NCBI GenBank assembly: GCA_017414645.1
Contig: JAFQLL010000024.1
Span: 1 to 37,420 of the forward strand
From: Clostridia bacterium
Lineage (GTDB): Bacteria > Bacillota > Clostridia > UMGS1883
DNA length: 37,420 nt
Reading direction: 5' to 3'
Shown here: one piece after another, positions 31,092 through 37,420 of the stretch
How positions within the stretch are numbered: position 1 is the first letter of the stretch
How the letters are laid out: each line of letters opens with the position of its first letter
The notes under the pieces: generated by a model
The model's database searches: none
Told to the model about the DNA's origin: nothing
What the model saw: the letters and a program-made list of their open reading frames with translations, nothing else
Position numbers and translations under genes: made by a program

Positions 31092-33684
31092 AGGGAATTG
31101 GTTCCCCGTTTAAAAGCACATGTGTTGTTTTGGGTGCATAAATTTTTATTGCTTCGTCACGCTTTGTGCATGGGCGAAGTGAGCCCGATTCCATTTCTAT
31201 AATGCCCGAGGCTATCTGGATGTACAAATCCTTTACCTCTGTGGGGCTGTCGATTATATCGGTGGAATTAATGCTGAGCTTTTTGCCTCCCGAAATGAAA
31301 AATCTGCCGTTAAGTAAGAATGCCATGTCACCGTCAAAGCTACAATCAAGAAAGCTGCCGGGTGCAGTGTTCTTAACATAAAAGGCACAGCGGTCGCTTT
31401 CAATGTCGAACACAGCACTGGATGAGGATAAGTCCTCAGGTGTGGTGCTGTAGGCTGAAACACGCTTTGCATCCTTTTTGAAGGGAAGAAGCAGAGTTGT
31501 CATTGAAACGGACTGACCATACTTTGTAAAGGTTGCCATACTGCTTTTTTCTGCCATGCCGTAGCCCTGGGAGAAAATGTCGTCCTTAACCTCGGCTGTA
31601 TCGGTATCGGGGCACACAAGGGTAATGTTACCCTCGCTGAATGCTGTGCTTATGTGATTGTTATAATCACACTCTGCCTCGGAATGGGGCATGAAATGCC
31701 AGTTCTGGTTAAACTGCAATGCAGGGGTGTCGGTTTCAACATAGTCGGAAACTATCACAAAGCCTTCCTTTTTTAAGAAGAGGAGGCTTCTTTTATGTGT
31801 TGCGTTCAAATCCTTATAGGGCTTTGCCTCACTTACGGCAAAGTCGAAGCGTGGGCTTGACACAAAACGGGTTATTTTCGCCTCGCTTTGTGAATGGGGC
31901 ACGCACTTGTAGTTTTCAATTTCAACAGTATTGTGCGCCCTGGCAGTTTTTAAGTGTGCCGAAATTTCGCTTTGTGAATAGCCATAGCGACCTGTGTCGG
32001 TAATAAGCGGACGGCCGTGGGCGAAAAGCAGAACGTTTGCTAAATCGTCGTGAGCGTGACCGTCAAAGGGATTTGTATGCATTGCAACGTACATGCCCTT
32101 TTCCTTGTCGAAGCTGTTGCGCATTATAACGCTGCCTGAGTAGGGATAGTGAGAGCTTAAGGGTACAGAGGGGTCATCTGTGCCCGAAACTATTGCCTTA
32201 AGCTTCTTTGTGGGGAACATTTCGCCCACAGCCTTAATATATTCCTTCTTGCTCTGGTAGTTGGAATCGCCAACGTTTGTATCGTAAAGATTGGGGTATA
32301 TTAAATCAAGGGAGGCATCGAATGCCTTTTCTGTTCTGCTGCGCATAAATGCGCTGTAGGGGTCGTTATTTATATGAGCTGATTTAATTGCCGAGGTGAA
32401 CAAATCCGTACACCAGAAGGAATAGGCAAGCCCTGCCTCGCGGAAGGAAAAGTCCGGCGAATACATTTTGTCGAAAAGGCTGTTCATCACATCGCGGGCT
32501 TGGTGCTTCCACTTTTCGTGCTCCTTCAATTCGGGCAAAAAGTCGATAGCTTTACTCAGTCCGCTTGTGCGAACAACTGCCCAGTTGCTCCAGCCAAGGT
32601 CGGGGTTTTCGCAAAGGTGCTTCATGTCACGATACATCATGTAAAGAATGGACACAAGGTAGTCGGGTGTCATAACGGGGGTATCGATAAGTGCATTTAA
32701 AACAGCTGTGAAATTGGAAAGGCGTTCACCTGTTTCAAGAACACGGTTAAAGCCGCCTTCCTTTTTCTTTGAGAAGGCATCCATAAGAAACAGCAGCCTT
32801 TCGCCGTAAATTGCATTTTTTTCAACGTCGGAAAGATACTGATAAGCCATGGGACGGGCAAACCAGAAGCGGCAGGTAACGTTTAAATATTCACTGTCGC
32901 TTCCCTCGGGTGATATCCACTCGGGGCCTGTGGGCGAGTTTTCCCAGGAATACACATTGCCCTTCACCTTGTTCCAGGTAAGGCTATTGTTCCAGGAATG
33001 GTCGCTTATGCGGAAAAACAAAAGCTCCTTGGTGGTGTTTTTGGGAATGGAAATGCGTGCAGAAAAACGAGCTGAAACAATTTCGGTAAAGTCGATGGCT
33101 GAAAAGTCGAAGCCCATGTAAACTCTGCCCGTATTTACTCCGTAGGCGGCGTCTACGCTGTCGCTTTCCTCGCAGATTTCGTAAATATCCTCACCGCTTA
33201 AGGGCTCGGAAGGGCTTTTTGTAGAAATATAGGCGTATTTTGATGGGGAAACCTTAATTTCCTTGCCATCCTTTGTGCCTAAAACAACATGAGGCGGAAA
33301 AATTGACGAGGGCGAATAGAAAAGTGCACCCTCGTTTTCCTTTTGTCTGCTCATTATCATGAAGGACATTTCCTTCTGCAAAAAGGGCATTATATCAAGT
33401 GAGGAATAGTCGTCTGTAGGCGCAAGAAACAACGAGGAAAGATAACAATCCGCCTCGTTGGGTCCTGAAAGGATGTTGTGCCGTGATATGTAGGCTAAAG
33501 GAAAATTCTTATCCTTTTCAGTTATGGGCTCTGCCGAAGAAAGGTAGGCAGCTTTTCTTTCGATAAAGTATTTAAGAAGTTCTTTTTTTGCACTGTTGTA
33601 GTCACGGCAGTACACGTAGTAGTTGACCTTACCCATCTGAGGGTGAGAAAGGTTGAAAATTTTAAAAAATTCTGAAATTTGCAT
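31048..33684 (-). CDS. Heparinase II/III-like polysaccharide lyase-family protein
   Basis: An 878-residue protein. Residues about 175-275 look like a DNRLRE-type beta domain (YMGFDFSAIDF ... FRISDHSWNNSLTWNKV). The alpha/alpha toroid region follows (about 290-500). Then comes the heparinase II/III beta-sandwich with HAHDDLANVLLFAHGRPLITDTGRYGY (about 540-565) and ARAHNTVEIENYK (about 583-595), the family hallmark. Such enzymes cleave uronic-acid-containing polysaccharides. I see no signal peptide, so it may act on imported oligosaccharides or be exported another way. Start ATG 33684; the nearest good site, AGGAGC, is 14 bases away, longer than usual. No sugar transporter or sulfatase is adjacent. 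Confidence 0.85.
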   Translation of the reverse strand: MQISEFFKIFNLSHPQMGKVNYYVYCRDYNSAKKELLKYFIERKAAYLSSAEPITEKDKNFPLAYISRHNILSGPNEADCYLSSLFLAPTDDYSSLDIMPFLQKEMSFMIMSRQKENEGALFYSPSSIFPPHVVLGTKDGKEIKVSPSKYAYISTKSPSEPLSGEDIYEICEESDSVDAAYGVNTGRVYMGFDFSAIDFTEIVSARFSARISIPKNTTKELLFFRISDHSWNNSLTWNKVKGNVYSWENSPTGPEWISPEGSDSEYLNVTCRFWFARPMAYQYLSDVEKNAIYGERLLFLMDAFSKKKEGGFNRVLETGERLSNFTAVLNALIDTPVMTPDYLVSILYMMYRDMKHLCENPDLGWSNWAVVRTSGLSKAIDFLPELKEHEKWKHQARDVMNSLFDKMYSPDFSFREAGLAYSFWCTDLFTSAIKSAHINNDPYSAFMRSRTEKAFDASLDLIYPNLYDTNVGDSNYQSKKEYIKAVGEMFPTKKLKAIVSGTDDPSVPLSSHYPYSGSVIMRNSFDKEKGMYVAMHTNPFDGHAHDDLANVLLFAHGRPLITDTGRYGYSQSEISAHLKTARAHNTVEIENYKCVPHSQSEAKITRFVSSPRFDFAVSEAKPYKDLNATHKRSLLFLKKEGFVIVSDYVETDTPALQFNQNWHFMPHSEAECDYNNHISTAFSEGNITLVCPDTDTAEVKDDIFSQGYGMAEKSSMATFTKYGQSVSMTTLLLPFKKDAKRVSAYSTTPEDLSSSSAVFDIESDRCAFYVKNTAPGSFLDCSFDGDMAFLLNGRFFISGGKKLSINSTDIIDSPTEVKDLYIQIASGIIEMESGSLRPCTKRDEAIKIYAPKTTHVLLNGEPIPFTLYSDYVYAVAAK

Positions 33685-33701
33685 AAAAAACCAATGAGCT
33701 C

Positions 33702-34571
33702 CTATCGTCTGTTAGAGAAGTTTATTCCGTGGCATATGTATGCCGTTTTATATTTTTTCCATAAAACGTCCTTGGCATTGCGTGCTTTTTCCTCGTCGTC
33801 AAAAATGCCGAAAACTGTGGGGCCGCTGCCCGACATCTGAGAGCCTATTGCTCCCAATGCGCGCAAGTCGTCCTTTACTGAGGAAAGAACGGGGTAGTGG
33901 GCTATGCTTACGTCTTCAAGAACGTTACCCATGTTAGCGCACATTTCGTACAAGTCGCCTTTTTCCAAGGCGGCAATGAGCTTGTCCGTAGGCGGATGCA
34001 CAATATCGGGGCAGGAATCGATATTTTCATAAACCCATTTTGTTGAAATTGAGAAGGAAGGCTTTACAAGCACAATGTGGCACTCGGGAAGCGGAGGAAG
34101 GGGCGAAAGCTTTTCGCCAATGCCCTCTGCAAGGCGTGTGCCGCCTATAATGCAGTAGGGTACGTCGGCACCCAGTGCTGTGCCTATTTCACAAAGCCTG
34201 CGGGTTGAAAGGTGTGCATCATAAAGACGGTTAAGACCTGTTAAAACCGCAGCCGCATTACTTGAACCGCCTGCTAAGCCTGCACCAACGGGAATGTGCT
34301 TTTTAAGATATATTTTTACGCCGCCGTCAATGCCTGTTTCCTTAAAAAAGGCCTCTGCGGCGCGGTACGCCAGGTTTTCGGGTCCTGTGGGCAGAAAGCG
34401 CAAGGAGCATTCGAGAGAAATGCCCTTTTCTGTTTTTGTAAGCTCAACGCTGTCGTACAGCGACACCGTCTGCATTACCATTTTAACCTCGTGATAACCA
34501 TTTGGAAGTGTGCCTAAAACGTCCAGAGAAAGATTGATTTTTGCAAAAGCTTTTGCTGTAAGGGCGTCCAT
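33702..34571 (-). CDS. ispE: 4-diphosphocytidyl-2-C-methyl-D-erythritol kinase
   Basis: A 289-residue IspE, the GHMP-family kinase of the non-mevalonate isoprenoid pathway. The N terminus AKAFAKINLSLDVLGTLPNGYHEV is diagnostic, the ATP-binding glycine loop is PVGAGLAGGSSNAAAVL (about 91-107), and the third GHMP motif is MSGSGPTVFGIF. Length is normal. An AGAAAGAAGG region precedes the ATG. It is upstream of the heparinase-like gene with 17 bases between, but a functional link is not expected. Divergent from the ylxM operon. Confidence 0.96.
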   Translation of the reverse strand: MDALTAKAFAKINLSLDVLGTLPNGYHEVKMVMQTVSLYDSVELTKTEKGISLECSLRFLPTGPENLAYRAAEAFFKETGIDGGVKIYLKKHIPVGAGLAGGSSNAAAVLTGLNRLYDAHLSTRRLCEIGTALGADVPYCIIGGTRLAEGIGEKLSPLPPLPECHIVLVKPSFSISTKWVYENIDSCPDIVHPPTDKLIAALEKGDLYEMCANMGNVLEDVSIAHYPVLSSVKDDLRALGAIGSQMSGSGPTVFGIFDDEEKARNAKDVLWKKYKTAYICHGINFSNRR

Positions 34572-34658
34572 AAGAAACCTTCTTTCTGACTTATATTATA
34601 TTAATTATATCAAAATAAATGCTTTAATGCAACAGTCGAAAAAATTTGTAAAAAAGTA

Positions 34659-34687
34659 TTGACATACGCTATAAAATCGTGTAGAAT
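34659..34687 (+). promoter_or_regulatory. Predicted sigma-A promoter of ylxM-ffh-rpsP-khpA
   Basis: A perfect TTGACA (34659-34664), 17 bases, TAGAAT (34682-34687), 43 bases before the ylxM ATG. Confidence 0.8.
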
Positions 34688-34730
34688 AGCAAAGGTGTAA
34701 AGTTAAATGACTTTACAAGGAGCGTCAGTT

Positions 34731-35078
34731 ATGGAAAAAAATCTGAAATATAGTGCTCTGTTATCAATTTACGGTGCACTTTTAACGGAAAAACAGCTTT
34801 CAACAATGGAATATTATTACGATGATGACCTTTCCCTTGGCGAAATTGCCGAAAACACAGGCATAAGCCGTCAGGGTGTGAGAGATTTTATCAAAAGAGC
34901 AGAGGAAATGCTTGACTTTTACGAGGAAAAGCTCGGCTTGCAGGAAAAAATGAAATGCATTGACCGCATTGAAGCAGCCGCATTGAAGATAAAGGAAAGC
35001 ACGCAGTCAACCCTTGCTAATAAAAAGGTTGAAAAGCTTACAGACGACATAATTGACATGGCGCATAAACTCAGATAA
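34731..35078 (+). CDS. ylxM: YlxM/UPF0122 helix-turn-helix protein
   Basis: A 115-residue UPF0122 protein. It has a sigma-70 region 4-like helix-turn-helix (DLSLGEIAENTGISRQGVRDFIKRAEEML, about 38-66) and a helical C terminus. It nearly always precedes ffh; in streptococci YlxM binds Ffh and modulates the SRP. The frame starts upstream, but the ATG at 34731 is eight bases after AAGGAG and gives the usual N terminus MEKNLKYSALLSIYGALLTEKQ. The next gene starts 17 bases after its stop. Confidence 0.93.
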   Translation: MEKNLKYSALLSIYGALLTEKQLSTMEYYYDDDLSLGEIAENTGISRQGVRDFIKRAEEMLDFYEEKLGLQEKMKCIDRIEAAALKIKESTQSTLANKKVEKLTDDIIDMAHKLR

Positions 35079-35094
35079 AGATAGGAGAAACAAA

Positions 35095-36420
35095 ATGGCT
35101 TTTGAGTCTCTCGGCGAAAAACTGCAGAATACGTTTAAAAAGCTTACGGGCAAGGGTAAGGTTTCCGAAAAAGATTTAAAGGAAGCCATGCGCGAGGTCA
35201 GACTGGCACTTTTGGAAGCTGACGTCAGCTTCAAGGTGGTTAAGGAGTTTGAAAAGAAGGTTTTCGAAAAGGCTGTAGGCAGCCAGGTTTTGGAAAGTCT
35301 CACTCCGGGTCAGCAGATTATAAAAATCGTGCGTGATGAGCTCACCGAGCTTATGGGCGGCAGTTCCTCCAAACTCACAGTTTCGCCTAAAGCTCCTACA
35401 GTTTACATGATGGTTGGTCTGCAGGGTGCAGGTAAAACAACCACCAGCGCAAAGCTCGGCGCACTTTTGAAAAAGAGCGGTAAGCGCGTTTTGTTGGTAG
35501 GCTGTGACGTGTATCGTCCGGCAGCTATCAAGCAGCTCGAAGTAGTCGGCAGCCAGGTAGGCTGTGACGTATACGCAGACTATGACGAAAAGAGTCCTGT
35601 TAACATTGCTAAAAAGGCAGTATCAACCTGCGACACGTCAAAGTATGACACAATTATTCTGGATACGGCAGGTCGCCTTCATATAGACGAAGCGCTTATG
35701 GGCGAGCTTGTTGATATAAAAAATGAAACACACCCCGCCGAAATTCTGCTTGTTATTGATGCAATGGCAGGTCAGGATGCGGTAAACGTGGCTGAAAGCT
35801 TCAACGAACAGCTCGGTATTGATGCAATTGTTCTCACAAAGCTCGACGGCGACACACGTGGCGGTGCGGCGCTTAGCGTTAAGGCGGTAACAGGCAAACC
35901 CATAAAGTTTGCAGGTATGGGCGAAAAGCTTACAGATCTTGAGCCCTTCCACCCCGACAGAATGGCATCCAGAATTCTCGGCATGGGCGACGTTTTGAGC
36001 CTTATTGATAAGGCGCAGGCGGCTATCGACGAGAAAAAGGCAATTGAGCTCGAAAAGAAAATTAAGGAACAGACCTTTGACCTTAACGATTATCTTGACC
36101 AGCTCGAGCAGATGAAGAACATGGGCCCGTTAGAGAACATGCTCAAGCTTCTTCCCGGTGTTGATTCCAAGGCGCTTAAAAACGCAAAGGTCGACGAAAA
36201 GAAGATGGCACACATTGAAGCTATCATAAAGTCGATGACAAACAAGGAACGCGAAAAGCCCGAAATCATAAACCACAGCCGTAAGCAGCGCATTGCAAAG
36301 GGCAGCGGCACAGAGGTTTCGGAGGTCAACCAGCTTTTAAAGCAGTTTGAGCAAATGAGAAAAATGATGAAAATGTTCTCTGACCCCAAAAAGCTTAAGC
36401 GAATGAAATTCCCGTTTTAA
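35095..36420 (+). CDS. ffh: Signal recognition particle protein Ffh
   Basis: A 441-residue Ffh GTPase that targets nascent membrane and secreted proteins to the membrane with the SRP RNA and FtsY. N domain 1 to about 90; G domain with GLQGAGKTTTSAKLG (about 107-121), DTAGRLHID, TKLDGDTRGG; and a methionine-rich M domain from about 320 to the end (QFEQMRKMMKMFSDPKK), which binds the signal sequence and RNA. AGGAGA precedes ATG 35095. The in-frame region upstream of this ATG overlaps ylxM and is not part of the protein. Length and motifs are complete. Confidence 0.97.
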   Translation: MAFESLGEKLQNTFKKLTGKGKVSEKDLKEAMREVRLALLEADVSFKVVKEFEKKVFEKAVGSQVLESLTPGQQIIKIVRDELTELMGGSSSKLTVSPKAPTVYMMVGLQGAGKTTTSAKLGALLKKSGKRVLLVGCDVYRPAAIKQLEVVGSQVGCDVYADYDEKSPVNIAKKAVSTCDTSKYDTIILDTAGRLHIDEALMGELVDIKNETHPAEILLVIDAMAGQDAVNVAESFNEQLGIDAIVLTKLDGDTRGGAALSVKAVTGKPIKFAGMGEKLTDLEPFHPDRMASRILGMGDVLSLIDKAQAAIDEKKAIELEKKIKEQTFDLNDYLDQLEQMKNMGPLENMLKLLPGVDSKALKNAKVDEKKMAHIEAIIKSMTNKEREKPEIINHSRKQRIAKGSGTEVSEVNQLLKQFEQMRKMMKMFSDPKKLKRMKFPF

Positions 36421-36475
36421 ATTTAGGTATTAACCTGATTTATTATAAAAAATTTATTTTAAGAGGTGTATTAAA

Positions 36476-36721
36476 ATGGCAGTAAAAATCAGACTCAGAA
36501 GAATGGGTGCTAAGAAGGCTCCTTTCTACCGTGTAGTAGTAGCAGATTCTCGTTATCCTCGTGATGGCAGATTCATCGAAGAAGTAGGTACTTACAATCC
36601 TATGACAGAACCCTCCACATTCACAGTTGATGCTGACAAGGTTAAGCAGTGGATGGCTAAGGGTGCTCAGCCCACAGATACAGTTAAGGTACTTCTCAAG
36701 AAAAAAGGAATTATTGGTTAA
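36476..36721 (+). CDS. rpsP: 30S ribosomal protein S16
   Basis: An 81-residue S16 with the invariant start [24 protein letters not shown] and the segment [10 protein letters not shown]. It binds 16S rRNA early in 30S assembly. The 55-base gap after ffh holds AAGAGGTG as ribosome binding site. It continues the ylxM-ffh operon, the normal Firmicutes arrangement. Confidence 0.98.
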   Translation: MAVKIRLRRMGAKKAPFYRVVVADSRYPRDGRFIEEVGTYNPMTEPSTFTVDADKVKQWMAKGAQPTDTVKVLLKKKGIIG

Positions 36722-36744
36722 TTCCCTGTCGAAAGGACAAGAAA

Positions 36745-36978
36745 ATGAAAGAACTTTTAGAAGTTATTGTTCTTCCCTTGGTTGACAACCCCCGGGACGT
36801 TGAAATTACAGAAACTGAAAAGGAAGATGGCGAAATCCTTCTTTCCTTGAAGGTTAATTCCTCCGACATGGGTAAGGTTATCGGTCGTCAGGGCAGAATT
36901 GCAAAGGCTATCAGAACAGTTATGAAGGCTGCTGCAAATAAGGATGGCAAAAAGGTTGCCGTTGAAATCGTAGAATAA
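36745..36978 (+). CDS. khpA: KH-domain RNA-binding protein KhpA
   Basis: A 77-residue single KH-domain protein (YlqC/KhpA). The RNA-binding GxxG loop is in MGKVIGRQGRIAKAIRTVMKAAA (about 46-68). KhpA partners with KhpB/Jag in streptococci to bind RNAs that affect cell division. It follows rpsP by 23 bases with GAAAGGAC upstream of the ATG. In most Firmicutes rimM, trmD and rplS come next in this operon; here a perfect terminator follows at once and those genes are not in the window. Confidence 0.95.
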   Translation: MKELLEVIVLPLVDNPRDVEITETEKEDGEILLSLKVNSSDMGKVIGRQGRIAKAIRTVMKAAANKDGKKVAVEIVE

Positions 36979-36986
36979 TGCGAAAT

Positions 36987-37018
36987 AAATAGCACACAAC
37001 CATGGTTGTGTGCTATTT
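36987..37018 (+). terminator. Perfect 32-base palindromic terminator after khpA
   Basis: Two 16-base arms built on ATAGCACACAACCA with no unpaired loop in DNA, ending in a T-run. It closes the ylxM-ffh-rpsP-khpA operon and could act on both strands. Confidence 0.9.
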
Positions 37019-37297
37019 TGTTGTGTAAAATTTATAACAACGAGAAACAGCAGGCTCTCTTTCGAAAACCTGCTGTATGAATACAAAGTATATTCTGTTA
37101 TCTCTTGGAGTTTTTGCATTGGTGTTTCACAGAGTCTTATATCGTGTGTAATGCTCATATCGTGGGATATTGTGAGGGTGTAATCGCATATCGTTTTATA
37201 TTTTTGGTGCTGTCTCATAAGATGTTGCACCAAATTAGCACCAAACTCACACCAAGATTAACACCCGTACTATTAGACAAATTGGAATTTGACGGTA
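37019..37297. other. Non-coding stretch with short ATATCG-type repeats
   Basis: No gene is supported here; a minus-strand frame running back over khpA has no family resemblance. A stem CAGCAGG/CCTGCTG lies at about 37049-37077. Then come three ATATCG words (near 37139, 37157 and 37193) interleaved with GTGTAAT words, and GTGC/CACC words (TTGGTGC, TGCACC, TAGCACC, CACACC) at about 37205-37265. Such short interspersed words could be binding sites or a recombination-site region next to the reading frame that follows, but I cannot decide. Confidence 0.4.
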
Positions 37298-37420
37298 TTA
37301 CAACAGCTTTATCTCATTGGCAATCATAGCCACGTTTTTGGCGTTGGTATCAATTTTAATGGTATTGAGTGCTTGATACATCCGTATTCTTGCTATGCTT
37401 CCGAAGCATAGCAAGAATAC
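37298..37420 (-). CDS. Unidentified C-terminal reading frame cut by the window edge
   Basis: On the minus strand an open frame enters from the edge at 37420 and stops at 37298-37300. Its last 27 residues read from MYQALNTIKIDTNAK through NVAMIANEIKLL, with good coding character. The residues upstream fall in the perfect palindrome 37384-37420 and may be artefactual. I do not recognise the family. A recombinase or plasmid/phage protein would fit the location downstream of a closed housekeeping operon, but nothing in these residues proves it. Confidence 0.3.
   Translation of the reverse strand, partial: VFLLCFGSIARIRMYQALNTIKIDTNAKNVAMIANEIKLL
37384..37420. repeat. Perfect 18-bp inverted repeat at the window edge
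   Basis: GTATTCTTGCTATGCTTC, one C, then its exact complement, ending on the last base of the window. It could be a genuine palindrome, the edge of an inverted repeat, or a fold-back assembly artefact. Confidence 0.85.

Noticed and set aside
36757..37233. 158-residue minus-strand protein over khpA
   Set aside because: It is antisense to khpA and reads through its terminator, has no ribosome binding site and resembles no family.
37298..37420. Tyrosine integrase C terminus
   Set aside because: The HxxR and catalytic Tyr region is not visible in the few residues available, so I left the frame unidentified.

Overview
The window reads as chromosomal DNA of an anaerobic, spore-forming member of the Clostridia (Firmicutes). 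The evidence is the yqfC-yqfD-phoH-HD hydrolase-ybeY-dgkA-era order, a YlbJ-like sporulation membrane protein, a SpoIVFB-like protease, a SleB-like germination hydrolase, strong AAAGGAGG-type ribosome binding sites and canonical TTGACA/TATAAT promoters. I did not compute base composition, and I cannot name genus or species. Both window ends lie on repeat or palindromic structures, so this may be a whole short-read contig (inference).

Layout. 1-7754: a minus-strand housekeeping and sporulation operon (yqfC to era), with ylbJ diverging from its head. 7755-8018: a highly folded non-coding element between two copies of a terminator stem. 8027-11559, minus strand: a DUF1858 protein, then HAD hydrolase, HisB-like and HisD-like genes. 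The HisB-like and HisD-like proteins have lost family-defining active-site residues, and no other histidine gene is present. 11560-11998: hisD promoter, six TGTGGAA boxes and the rnc promoter. 11999-15630: rnc, an Elp3-like radical SAM gene and thrS. 15631-16711: a frameshifted sleB-like gene between structured repeats, including a chain of about eight small hairpins. 16712-19397: a DUF1292 protein, a stalk-domain/NPCBM surface protein divergent from a small HTH regulator, RNase M5 and long HPF. 19640-23582: an orphan sugar-type lipoprotein and an ABC exporter. 23746-28811: ligA, the TIGR03936/TIGR03960 pair and an M50 protease. 28900-33684: a CopZ-like protein, a secreted papain-like protease and a heparinase II/III-like enzyme. 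33702-36978: ispE, then ylxM-ffh-rpsP-khpA. 37019-37420: non-coding DNA and an unidentified C-terminal reading frame ending in a perfect palindrome.

How the genes work together. Most are core functions: ribosome assembly and hibernation (era, ybeY, hpf, rnmV, rpsP, khpA), SRP targeting (ylxM, ffh), RNA processing (rnc), DNA ligation, isoprenoid synthesis and spore development or germination. The best candidate for something undescribed is the hisD-like/hisB-like/HAD cluster. Its HisD homologue has Glu where the zinc-ligand Gln is expected, Asn where the zinc-ligand Asp is expected and Ala for the substrate-binding His. Its HisB homologue lacks several metal-site histidines. The two genes keep their folds and an intact operon with a TGATG-coupled HAD phosphatase. 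That suggests a dehydratase-phosphatase-dehydrogenase route on a substrate other than histidinol. The second theme is a set of structured intergenic repeats that sit on gene 3' ends and terminators and seem to have altered at least two genes.
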